Of a DNA stretch of 64,000 bases, positions 8,522 through 16,048 are shown piece by piece; positions within the stretch are counted from its first letter, which is position 1; each line of letters begins with the position of its first letter. Origin of the DNA: JAHFUI01 sp041485905 (lineage in GTDB: Bacteria > Acidobacteriota > Vicinamibacteria > Vicinamibacterales > CAVVIG01). Made by a program: the position numbers and the translations under genes. The DNA lies in assembly GCA_041485905.1 (NCBI GenBank), contig JBGPKK010000004.1:1-64000 (forward strand), in the 5' to 3' direction. Under the pieces are notes generated by a model. The model did no database searches. It was not told the DNA's origin and was given only the letters and a program-made list of their open reading frames with translations.

Positions 8522-10318
8522 CTAGCGCCGAACCACCCGCGCATCGAGCGCGTCCCAGCGCGCGTACCCCACCGCCAGCTCGCTGTGCACCGCTTCCAGC
8601 CGCGCGAGCGTTCGCCTGATGGCGTCGGCCGCCTCCTTGTAAAACTCCGGATCGGCGATGGCGGCGTTGAGCTGACGCTCCTCGGCCTCGAGCGCCTCGA
8701 TGTGCGACGGCAGTTCGTCGAATTCCCGCTGTTCTTTGAAGGACAGCTTCTTTTTCGGCTGTGAGTCGCCCGGCGCGGTTCCGGCGCGGGGCTTTCGCCG
8801 GAGATCACGACGAGCGGGTCCGACCGGCGCGTCCACGTTGCGCTGCCGCAGCCAGTCTTCGTAGCCCCCCACATATTCCTGAATGCGGCCGTGGCCCTCG
8901 AACACGAGCGTGCTGGTGACGACGTTATCGAGGAACACACGATCGTGGCTGACGAGCAGCAAGGTGCCGGGCCACTCGACGAGCTGCGATTCGAGCAGCT
9001 CCAGGGTTTCCAGATCGAGATCGTTGGTCGGCTCGTCGAGCACGAGGAGGTTCGCCGGCCGGGTGAACAGCCGCGCGAGCAGCAGACGATTGCGCTCGCC
9101 TCCGGACAAGGCCTTCACCGGCGAACGCGCCCGCTCCGCCGGGAAGAGGAAGTCGCGCAGGTACCCGTGCACGTGACGCGGCTGTCCGTTGACGGTGACC
9201 GTTTCGTTCCCGTCGCCGACGGTGTCGAACACGGTGCGCTCCGGATCGAGCTGCTCGCGCTGCTGATCGTAGTAGGCGATCTGGACGTTGGCGCCGCGCC
9301 GCACTTCGCCGGCATCCGGCTCGACGGCGCCGAGCAACAACCGCAGCAACGTCGTTTTGCCGGTGCCGTTGGGACCGATGAGGCCGATGCGATCGCCCCG
9401 CATGACGCGCGTGCTGAAGTCGCGTACGACCGGCTTATCGCCAAACGCCTTACTGATGGCGTCCGCCTCGATGACGAGCTGTCCCGAGGGGTCGGCGCGT
9501 TCCATCTGCAGGCGCACCGAACCCGCCTCCGCCCGGCGCGCGGCGCGTTCCTCACGCATCGCTGTCAGCGCACGGACGCGGCCTTCGTTCCTCGTGCGGC
9601 GGGCCTTCACGCCCTGCCGCAGCCAGGCTTCCTCTTCGGCCAGCCGCTTGTCGAATTTCACCTGGTGGATCGCCTCGTTCGCCAGCCACGCCTCTTTCTT
9701 GCGCAGGAAACCCGCGTAGTCCCCCGGCCACGACAGGAGACGCCCGCGATCGATCTCGACAATCCGCGTGGCGATCCGCTGCAGGAACGCGCGATCGTGT
9801 GTGACGAAGATGACGGCGCCAGGATAATCGACGAGAAACTCTTCGAGCCATGTGATGGCGGTGATGTCGAGGTGATTGGTCGGTTCGTCGAGCAGCAACA
9901 CGTCGGGCTGGGAGACGAGCGCGCGCGCGAGCAGCACGCGGCGCTTTTCGCCGCCTGAGAGCGTGTCGACGATCCGATCGGGCGAGAGTTCCAGGTGCGA
10001 CAGCACGCGATCGACGCGCCAGTGCTGGTCGTCTTCGCTACCCCCTAGGCCGTCGGCGACAACAGCGAAGACCGAGCGGGCGGCCGACAGCGGCACGTCC
10101 TGTTCGAGGCGGGCGGTTCGCACGCCGGGTTGACGCCAGATCGAACCGGCGTCGGGAGCCACCTCGCCGTCGATGACGCGAAGCAGCGTGGACTTCCCGG
10201 TCCCGTTTCTCCCGATCAGGGAGACGCGCTCGCGCGCGTCGACCTGCAGCGCGATGTCGTTGAGCAACGGAAGGTGTCCGTACGCGATGGACACATGATC
10301 GAGGACGACGACCGGCAT
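8522..10318 (-). CDS. uup: ABC-F family ATPase Uup
   Basis: 598 residues from ATG 10318. Two ABC ATPase domains in tandem without membrane segments: Walker A GRNGTGKST and GPNGTGKTT, signatures LSGGEKRR and LSGGERNR, Walker B DVLLLDEPTNHLD and NLLVLDEPTNDLD. The linker contains GVKARRTRNEGRV, a Uup hallmark, and the C-terminus (about 520-598) is a basic region followed by a charged coiled coil like the Uup DNA-binding tail. ABC-F proteins act on the ribosome; Uup also affects transposon excision and replication-associated DNA. The frame stays open upstream past a repeat and the divergent PD40 gene, but MPVVVLDHVS is clearly the family start. It converges with the M23 gene, 12 bp apart. Confidence 0.9.
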   Translation of the reverse strand: MPVVVLDHVSIAYGHLPLLNDIALQVDARERVSLIGRNGTGKSTLLRVIDGEVAPDAGSIWRQPGVRTARLEQDVPLSAARSVFAVVADGLGGSEDDQHWRVDRVLSHLELSPDRIVDTLSGGEKRRVLLARALVSQPDVLLLDEPTNHLDITAITWLEEFLVDYPGAVIFVTHDRAFLQRIATRIVEIDRGRLLSWPGDYAGFLRKKEAWLANEAIHQVKFDKRLAEEEAWLRQGVKARRTRNEGRVRALTAMREERAARRAEAGSVRLQMERADPSGQLVIEADAISKAFGDKPVVRDFSTRVMRGDRIGLIGPNGTGKTTLLRLLLGAVEPDAGEVRRGANVQIAYYDQQREQLDPERTVFDTVGDGNETVTVNGQPRHVHGYLRDFLFPAERARSPVKALSGGERNRLLLARLFTRPANLLVLDEPTNDLDLETLELLESQLVEWPGTLLLVSHDRVFLDNVVTSTLVFEGHGRIQEYVGGYEDWLRQRNVDAPVGPARRDLRRKPRAGTAPGDSQPKKKLSFKEQREFDELPSHIEALEAEERQLNAAIADPEFYKEAADAIRRTLARLEAVHSELAVGYARWDALDARVVRR

Positions 10319-10372
10319 CTTACGAACGTACCACGAACGCGCCGCCAGGTTTCCTCTGCGCGTCGAAGATTG

Positions 10373-10438
10373 AACACAACGGACACGATGGAAAATACCC
10401 AAAGGCCTTAGCTTTGTGTCCTTGGTGTCCTTTGCGTT
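10373..10438. repeat. Palindromic element of 9-bp words, copy 2
   Basis: Arms AACACAACGGACACGATGG (10373-10391) and the CCTTTGTGT-type words at 10412-10438 are imperfectly complementary. Read on the minus strand, the centre AAGGCCTTTGGGTATTTTC matches the centre of copy 1 (7613-7687) at 14 of 19 bases. It sits between the divergent uup and PD40 genes. Confidence 0.75.
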
Positions 10439-10447
10439 GATCCGTGC

Positions 10448-10453
10448 GAAAAT
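10448..10453 (+). promoter_or_regulatory. Weak -10-like box close to start codon
   Basis: GAAAAT (4 of 6 to the consensus) ends 12 bases before ATG 10466 with no ribosome site between. Same geometry as the better boxes at 27488 and 46205. Confidence 0.25.
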
Positions 10454-10465
10454 CAGGCCATCCAC

Positions 10466-11590
10466 ATGCGGTACACGCCGACTGCCCTGGTGCTCGCTGT
10501 CCTCGTTGTCCTCGGGGCCACGCTCGCGGCGCAGTCGCCCGCGCCATCTCAGGAGCGCGATTTCCTCACTCGTATCCGTCGCCTCACCGTCGACGGGCGC
10601 CGCGCCGGCGAAGGCTATTGGTCGCCTGACGGGAAACGGCTGGTGTTTCAGAGCGAGCGCGAGCCCGGCAATCCCTTCTATCAGATTTACACGCTCGATC
10701 TCGGCACTGGCGACACCACACGCATCTCGCCGGGCATGGGCAAGACGACCTGCGCGTTCTTCCGGCCGGGAACCGACGAGATCCTCTTCGCGTCGACGCA
10801 CGCGGATCCGAAATCCAGGCAATGGCAGGAAGAGGAGCTGGCGTTCCGGGCGTCCGGCAAAGAGCGGCGGTACTCGTGGGACTACGACCCCGAGATGGAC
10901 ATCTACGCCTACAGTGAAAAGACAGGCGCCCTGAAACGGCTGACGACCGCGCGCGGCTACGACGCCGAGGGCAGCTACTCCCCTGATGGCCAGTGGATCG
11001 TCTTTTCGTCGATGCGCGACGCGTACGGCCGCACGTTGAACGACCGCGAGAAGAAGATGCTCGACGAGAACCCGAGCTACTTCGCCGAGATCTACATCAT
11101 GCGCGCCGACGGATCCGGACAGAAGCGGCTCACCAGCGTCCCCGGCTACGACGGCGGGCCGTTCTTCAACCACGACGGCTCACGCATCGTCTGGAGGCGG
11201 TTCGACGAGCAGGGACTGATCGCCGATGTGTGGACGATGAAGCCGGACGGGTCGGATCAAAAACAGATCACCGATTTCAAATCGATGAGCTGGGCGCCGT
11301 ACGAACATCCGTCCGGTCAATATTTCATCTTCTCGTCGAACAAGCTGGGCTTCGAGAACTTCGAGCTGTTCATGGTCGATGCGCAGGGAACCAAGGAGCC
11401 GGTGCGCGTCACCTATTCCGATGGCTTCGACGGGCTGCCGGTCCCCTCTCCCGACGGCACGATGCTCGCCTGGACGTCGAGCCGCTCGGGCGGATCGGCG
11501 GGTCAGTTGTTTCTGGCGCAGTGGAATCATGAAAAAGCGCTCGCAGCTATCAGGCAAGCGCCGCCGCGAAAGATGAAGGGAAAATCATGA
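10466..11590 (+). CDS. Exported PD40/TolB-like beta-propeller protein
   Basis: 374 residues with a clear signal peptide (MRYTPTALVLAVLVVLGATLAAQ). The rest is a run of PD40/WD40-like repeats, each with a Y(W/S)SPDG(K/Q)-(R/W)(L/I)VF core: GYWSPDGKRLVFQS, GSYSPDGQWIVFSS, PFFNHDGSRIVWRR, HPSGQYFIFSS, VPSPDGTMLAWTS. This gives a TolB-type six-bladed propeller outside the cytoplasm. IYIMRADGSGQKRLT is the usual blade-closing strand. No enzymatic residues are evident; a scaffold or ligand-binding role is likely. Its stop codon overlaps the start of the M28 peptidase gene (ATGA), so the two are probably made together and may act on the same extracytoplasmic peptides. Confidence 0.8.
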   Translation: MRYTPTALVLAVLVVLGATLAAQSPAPSQERDFLTRIRRLTVDGRRAGEGYWSPDGKRLVFQSEREPGNPFYQIYTLDLGTGDTTRISPGMGKTTCAFFRPGTDEILFASTHADPKSRQWQEEELAFRASGKERRYSWDYDPEMDIYAYSEKTGALKRLTTARGYDAEGSYSPDGQWIVFSSMRDAYGRTLNDREKKMLDENPSYFAEIYIMRADGSGQKRLTSVPGYDGGPFFNHDGSRIVWRRFDEQGLIADVWTMKPDGSDQKQITDFKSMSWAPYEHPSGQYFIFSSNKLGFENFELFMVDAQGTKEPVRVTYSDGFDGLPVPSPDGTMLAWTSSRSGGSAGQLFLAQWNHEKALAAIRQAPPRKMKGKS

Positions 11591-13428
11591 TGCGTCGCCT
11601 GTGCCTCGTCGCTATTGGGGTCGCCGTGATCTCGGGACGGCCTGTAGGGCACGCCTTTCAAGGCGTGCCGAACGCCGGTTCGACCGCGACGCGTCAACAC
11701 GTCCAGACGCTGGCATCCGAAACATTCGACGGCCGGCTCACGGGATCTGCCGGCGAGCGTCTCGCCGCCGATTACATCGTGTCCGAGCTCCAGAGAATCG
11801 GCGCCAAGCCGCTGCCCGGCCAGGCCGATTACCGCGTGCCGTTCGAGTTCACGGCCGGCAGCCGTGACGGCGGATCGACGCTGTCACTGTCTGGCGCGGG
11901 CCCGAATAGAGCCACTCCAACGTTCGCCGCACGCGCGGATGTGCAGGCCCTCTCTTTCTCCGACAACGCCGACGTCACCGGGCCGCTCGTGTTCGCGGGC
12001 TACGGCATCGTCGTCCCGGAGGCGCAGGACTTCGGGTACGACAGTTACGCGACGCTCGACGTGAAGGACAAGGTCGTGCTGGTGCTGCGGTATTTTCCGG
12101 AGGATGCGGAACAGAAGACGAAGGGGATCCTCGCGCGCTACTCAGATCTCCGCTACAAAGCGCTGGCGGCGCGGCAACGCGGGGCCAAAGCCATGCTCGT
12201 CGTCACCGGGCCGCGATCGCCCAACGCCGGCGAGACCGTTCCCATGAGCTTCGACACCGCGCTTGCCGGCTCCGGCATCGCGGCGGCGAGCATCAGCGGC
12301 AACGTCGCGAAATCCATCTTTGGCGCCATCCCTGACAAGACACTCGACGCCGTGCAGCAGTCGCTCGACACCGCGAATCCCCACGTCGCCGGCTTCGACA
12401 TTCCCGGGCTCACCATCACACTGCATGCCGCTGTCGTGCGTGAAAAGCAGCAGGGTCACAACATCCTCGCCGTGCTGCCGGCAACCACGCCGCTGACCGG
12501 TGTCAGCAAGCCGTGGGTGGCGATTGGCGCGCACTACGATCATCTGGGGCACGGCACCAACGGGAGCTCGCTCGCGCGGAAGGAAGAAGCAGGTCGCATC
12601 CACTACGGCGCCGACGATAACGCATCGGGCACGGCCGCCGTCCTCGCGATCGGCGAAGCGCTCGCGAAGCAGCCTCGGCGGCGCAACGTGCTGCTCGATC
12701 TCTGGTCGGGCGAGGAGCTCGGGTTGATTGGATCGGCGGCGTTCGCCGCGCAGCCGCCGGTGCCGATCGATCAGATCGCGGCCTATCTGAACTTCGACAT
12801 GGTCGGCCGGATGCAGGACAACAAGCTCGCGGTGCAGGCCGTCGGCACGTCCTCCGCGTGGGCGAAAATCATCGAGCAGGCGAACATCGCGGCCGGATTC
12901 GATGTGCAGGTTCAGCAGGATCCGTATCTACCCACTGACGTGGGCACGTTCAACGAGGCGGGCGTCCCCAGCCTGAGCTTTACCACCGGCAATCACGTCG
13001 ACTACCACCGCCCGACCGACACCGCAGACAAGATCGACTACGAGGATCTCGATCGGGTCGTCGGCTTTGCGGCGGCCATCGCGCGGCGCCTCGAGGATCG
13101 CGACGAGCCGCCCACGTTCACGAAAGTCAGCGAGCCGGCGCAGGGCGGCTCGCGCGCCGGTGTGCGCGTCTTCACCGGCACCATTCCCGACTACACGTCA
13201 GAGGTCAAAGGCCTGCTGCTCGGCGGCGTCATCGGCGGCGGCCCTGCCGAACAGGCCGGCCTGCAAAAGGGCGACGTCATTGTGGAGATTGCGGGTCAGT
13301 CGATCACAAACATCTACGACTACACTTACGCGCTCGATCTCCTCAAAATCGGCCAGCCGGTGAAGGTCGTGTACGTCCGCGCCGGAAAGCGGACGGAGAC
13401 GATGCTGACGCCCGCCGCGCGCAAATGA
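11587..13428 (+). CDS. Exported M28 aminopeptidase with PA insert and C-terminal PDZ domain
   Basis: 613 residues: signal peptide, lid region with a protease-associated domain (about 120-230), an M28 zinc aminopeptidase core (about 300-500) and a PDZ domain (about 540-612, with GLLLGGVIGGGPAEQAGL and LQKGDVIVEI). The five di-zinc ligand motifs are all present: AHYDHLG (His), YGADDNASG (Asp), SGEELGL (Glu pair), FDMVGR (Asp) and HVDYH (His). Such enzymes release N-terminal amino acids from peptides in the periplasm or medium. The start overlaps the PD40 gene by four bases. A perfect hairpin repeat (11648-11669) is embedded in frame just after the hydrophobic part of the signal peptide and encodes VGHAFQGVP. 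Confidence 0.88.
   Translation: MMRRLCLVAIGVAVISGRPVGHAFQGVPNAGSTATRQHVQTLASETFDGRLTGSAGERLAADYIVSELQRIGAKPLPGQADYRVPFEFTAGSRDGGSTLSLSGAGPNRATPTFAARADVQALSFSDNADVTGPLVFAGYGIVVPEAQDFGYDSYATLDVKDKVVLVLRYFPEDAEQKTKGILARYSDLRYKALAARQRGAKAMLVVTGPRSPNAGETVPMSFDTALAGSGIAAASISGNVAKSIFGAIPDKTLDAVQQSLDTANPHVAGFDIPGLTITLHAAVVREKQQGHNILAVLPATTPLTGVSKPWVAIGAHYDHLGHGTNGSSLARKEEAGRIHYGADDNASGTAAVLAIGEALAKQPRRRNVLLDLWSGEELGLIGSAAFAAQPPVPIDQIAAYLNFDMVGRMQDNKLAVQAVGTSSAWAKIIEQANIAAGFDVQVQQDPYLPTDVGTFNEAGVPSLSFTTGNHVDYHRPTDTADKIDYEDLDRVVGFAAAIARRLEDRDEPPTFTKVSEPAQGGSRAGVRVFTGTIPDYTSEVKGLLLGGVIGGGPAEQAGLQKGDVIVEIAGQSITNIYDYTYALDLLKIGQPVKVVYVRAGKRTETMLTPAARK
11644..11669. repeat. GTAGGGCACGCC hairpin repeat inside the M28 gene
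   Basis: GGCACGCCTT (11648-11657), a TC loop, then AAGGCGTGCC (11660-11669): a perfect 10-bp stem, preceded by GTAG. It lies in frame in the N-terminal leader of the M28 peptidase. A related GTAGGCCGGACC sequence starts at 52133. Confidence 0.7.
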
Positions 13429-13504
13429 AGGTTCGCACGAGACGTCCCCACGACACGCCCGCACCGTAACACCTCGTTCGTATTAGCGCCTGATGGCCGC
13501 GCGC

Positions 13505-14005
13505 TCATGCGCGCATGGTCCGATAGAAGGTGATCAGGTCCATCCCTTGCGGCGGCGCCGCACCAAGCTGCCGCAACATCGTCGTCACCTGACCGCGATG
13601 GTACGACCCGTGGTTCACGACGTGCTGCAGCATGTGCCAGAAGATCGACCGCCGCGCGTCACCATTGACCATGGTGTATTCGAACACGCGGTCCATACCC
13701 TGCTCCCCCAATCGATCCAGGACAGCGCGCACGTTCGATTCGAGCTCGGTCCACTTTGCACGCAGGGTGGCGACGTCCGGCAACGTGTCTACTGGCGGCG
13801 GCGCCGTTGGCGACTGCCCGTTCCACCGCGAGCACCACGCCCATTCCGCGGCGTATGTGTGCGCGAGCGTGTCGCGGACAGAGCGAAAGCTGCTCCCGAG
13901 GTTTCGAGTCAATTCTTCGGGCGTCAGCTTTTCGGCCGCATCGAGCACCCGGTCGCGCGCCCAGTAGTGGTAATCGAGCAACGTCCGCAGTTCCTCCAGC
14001 GTCAT
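13505..14005 (-). CDS. DinB-family protein
   Basis: 166 residues with the DinB four-helix fold: MTLEELRTLLDYHYWARDRVL at the N-terminus, then LAHTYAAEWAWCSRW (first metal His) and HMLQHVVNHGSYHRGQVTTML (two further His). Members bind a divalent metal and are often thiol-dependent transferases or stress proteins; the substrate is unknown here. It is the last gene of an SDR-PRODH-DinB set and its start overlaps the PRODH stop by four bases. The last codons form a 6-bp GCGCGC hairpin across the stop codon (about 13500-13515), which could help terminate both this operon and the converging M28 gene. The 75 bp between the two genes hold nothing else. Confidence 0.85.
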   Translation of the reverse strand: MTLEELRTLLDYHYWARDRVLDAAEKLTPEELTRNLGSSFRSVRDTLAHTYAAEWAWCSRWNGQSPTAPPPVDTLPDVATLRAKWTELESNVRAVLDRLGEQGMDRVFEYTMVNGDARRSIFWHMLQHVVNHGSYHRGQVTTMLRQLGAAPPQGMDLITFYRTMRA

Positions 14006-14979
14006 TCAGCCTCCTTCGCTCCGCCTGACCCATCGAACCGACCTGACCCACCCGACCTTGAAATGAGATTCCTCGCGACGAACATGATGTTGGCGGGCCG
14101 CTCGGCGAGCCGTCGCATGTACCACGGGAACCAGTACTCACCGTAGGAAATCAGCACACGAAGATCGCGGCCAGACGCCACGAGCTGCTGCTGCAGCTTC
14201 TGTTGTATCCCGTACAGCATGGCGTACTGGTAAGCCGAACGAGGCACGTGCTGCGCTTCGATGTGCGCGTTCAGTCGATCGATGAGCCTCGAATCGTGCG
14301 TCGCCATGTGCAGGAGCGTTCCGACCCGATGCTCGTTCAGGATCCGACACGCCAGACGGTAGTAGTTCTCGTCGACGTCCGATTTCTTTGGGTACGCAAC
14401 CCGCGGCGACTCGAGGTACGCGCCTTTGACGAGCCGGACGGCCACGCCGATTGGCAGCAGCGTGTCAAGGTCTCGCTCGGTCCGGTACAAATAGGCCTGC
14501 AGCGCCACGCCCACCAGGGGTGACCGCGATCGGGCCCGCCGGAAGAGCGCGAGCGTCGCGTCCACGTACTGCGTGCTTTCCATGTCCATCCAGACGAAGT
14601 TGCTCCGCTGGGCGGCGCGATCGATCAATCGCTGAAGATTATGGGCGCAGAGCTCCGCGTCCAGATCGAGCCCGAGCTGGGTGGGCTTTACCGAGATCTG
14701 CGCATCGAGGCGCGCGGCATGGACGCGGTCGAGAACCTCGAGGTAGTGCCTCGTCACCTCTTCAGCCGCATCGGCCGTCGTCAGGTTTTCTCCGAGATGC
14801 GTCAGGATGGCGCCGATGCCTCGCGCCTGCTGCCGGGCGGCGGCCGCCATCGCGTCGTCCAGGAGCTCTCCCGGCATGAACCGCGACACGGACCGCATCA
14901 CGAACGCCGTCTTCGTCGCCCGCTCGCGCAGCCACGCGTTCGTGGAGGCGGCGAGCAGCAGCGCGCGCGCGATGTTCAC
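14002..14979 (-). CDS. Proline dehydrogenase (monofunctional PRODH)
   Basis: 325 residues, a monofunctional FAD-dependent proline dehydrogenase oxidising L-proline to pyrroline-5-carboxylate at the membrane. Barrel motifs are present in order: AQISVKPTQLGLDLD, NFVWMDMEST, VALQAYLYRTERDL, VRLVKGAYLES, LLHMATHD, and YGEYWFPWYMRRLAERPAN, the substrate-binding YxxY...RRxxE helix near the C-terminus. It ends with a low-complexity tail, SRSGGSGRFDGSGGAKEAE, that is not part of the fold and is encoded by tandem CCTGACCCA words (14024-14056). It lies 15 bp after the SDR gene and overlaps the DinB gene by four bases. No P5C dehydrogenase is nearby. Confidence 0.9.
   Translation of the reverse strand: MNIARALLLAASTNAWLRERATKTAFVMRSVSRFMPGELLDDAMAAAARQQARGIGAILTHLGENLTTADAAEEVTRHYLEVLDRVHAARLDAQISVKPTQLGLDLDAELCAHNLQRLIDRAAQRSNFVWMDMESTQYVDATLALFRRARSRSPLVGVALQAYLYRTERDLDTLLPIGVAVRLVKGAYLESPRVAYPKKSDVDENYYRLACRILNEHRVGTLLHMATHDSRLIDRLNAHIEAQHVPRSAYQYAMLYGIQQKLQQQLVASGRDLRVLISYGEYWFPWYMRRLAERPANIMFVARNLISRSGGSGRFDGSGGAKEAE
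14024..14056. repeat. Tandem-word element coding the PRODH tail
   Basis: CCTGACCCA occurs at 14024-14032 and again at 14042-14050, separated by the related TCGAACCGA (18-bp period, two 9-bp words), and CCCGACC follows. On the minus strand it is in frame and encodes the Gly/Ser tail of proline dehydrogenase. Confidence 0.55.
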
Positions 14980-14994
14980 CGTGGAGACCTCTGA

Positions 14995-15786
14995 CTACAG
15001 CAGACCCTTGACCATCCCGCCGTCCACCTGCACCGACGCGCCCGTGACGTACGCCGCGGCATCCGAGAGCAGAAAGGCCGCCACGCGTCCGAATTCGTCG
15101 GGATCTCCGTAGCGGCCCATGGGAATCGCCGAGACGGAGCGCTGGCGCTGCTCGTCGGGGGAAATGCCGGCCTTCTTCGCGTTGATCGCGTCGATCTCCT
15201 GCACACGGTCGGTGCCGATCCGGCCGGGCACGAGTTGGTTGACGCGAATGCGGCTCGCCGCGAGCTCGAGCGCCAGCGTCTTCGCGAGTGCGGCAACCGA
15301 TGCGCGCAGCACATTCGAGAGCGCGATGTTGGGAATCGGTTCCTTCACAGCGGACGAAGTGCTCATGACAATCGCCCCGCCGCCGCGCATCTGCATCGAG
15401 GGAACGACGAGCCGGATCTGCCGGACGACGCTGAGCACCAGCAGTTCGAATGCCGACTGCCATGCGGCATCGTCGAAATCCAGGACGCGGCCGGCCGGCG
15501 GACCGCCAGCGTTCGTGAACAGCAGGTCGATCCCGCCGAAACGATCCAGCGTGGCCTGATGCCAGCGCGCGATCGCGTCGGCCGAGGCCAGATCACCCGC
15601 AGTCGCCAGCACCGGCGTGCCCGTCTCCTGCTCGATCCGTCGACCTGCGGCGTCGATCGCCTGACGATTGCGGGATGCAATCGAGACCTGCGCGCCGTCG
15701 GCGGCGAGAGCGCGCGCGACGGCGAAACCCAGCCCTTTGCTGGCTCCCCCGACCATTGCTACCTTCCCGCTCAGTTTCAAATCCAC
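14995..15786 (-). CDS. SDR-family oxidoreductase with altered catalytic tetrad
   Basis: 263 residues from GTG 15786, which has AGGAG seven bases upstream; the frame is open to a GTG at 15810, but that one lies in a repeat. Rossmann fold: LKLSGKVAMVGGASKGLG (cofactor loop GGxSKGxG), LFTNAGGPPAG and a C-terminal YVTGASVQVDGGMVKG. The classical YxxxK catalytic pair is missing: aligned on the following AALAKTLALE helix, the positions read SNVLR, so Tyr is Ser and Lys is Arg. Ser of the tetrad may be kept (MSTSSA). I recall close SDR relatives with a similar LSNxxR motif, so this may be a subfamily trait, not decay. It leads the operon with PRODH and DinB; the substrate is unknown. Confidence 0.82.
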   Translation of the reverse strand: MDLKLSGKVAMVGGASKGLGFAVARALAADGAQVSIASRNRQAIDAAGRRIEQETGTPVLATAGDLASADAIARWHQATLDRFGGIDLLFTNAGGPPAGRVLDFDDAAWQSAFELLVLSVVRQIRLVVPSMQMRGGGAIVMSTSSAVKEPIPNIALSNVLRASVAALAKTLALELAASRIRVNQLVPGRIGTDRVQEIDAINAKKAGISPDEQRQRSVSAIPMGRYGDPDEFGRVAAFLLSDAAAYVTGASVQVDGGMVKGLL

Positions 15787-15801
15787 GCCCGCACTCCTGA
15801 A

Positions 15802-15892
15802 TCTGGTCACTTGTTCATCGGGTCATCTGGTCACTTGAAGCGATTGATTCAAAATGAATGACGAGATAACCAGATGACCAGATGACCAAATT
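15802..15892. repeat. Palindromic element of GGTCATCT words
   Basis: Left arm (15802-15837) has CTGGTCACTTG twice and GGTCATCT; right arm (15868-15892) has ACCAGATG and ACCAGATGACC, its complement, around a loop of about 30 bases rich in A and T. It sits before the SDR gene. The rest of the 15787-16048 gap shows no gene or clear signal. Confidence 0.65.
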
Positions 15893-16048
15893 CATGTTCG
15901 CCCTGATGGTACACGAATTGATGGGGTTGACCTGAGCCGTGGATGTGGGGGCTGCTGCTGGCCGTCCGGATTCTGGTGACGGTCAACGCAGCAGCCGACC
16001 ACATCAGTCAGCTCCGGCCCCTCGGAGAGTTGCTGGGCGGGTCGCGCC

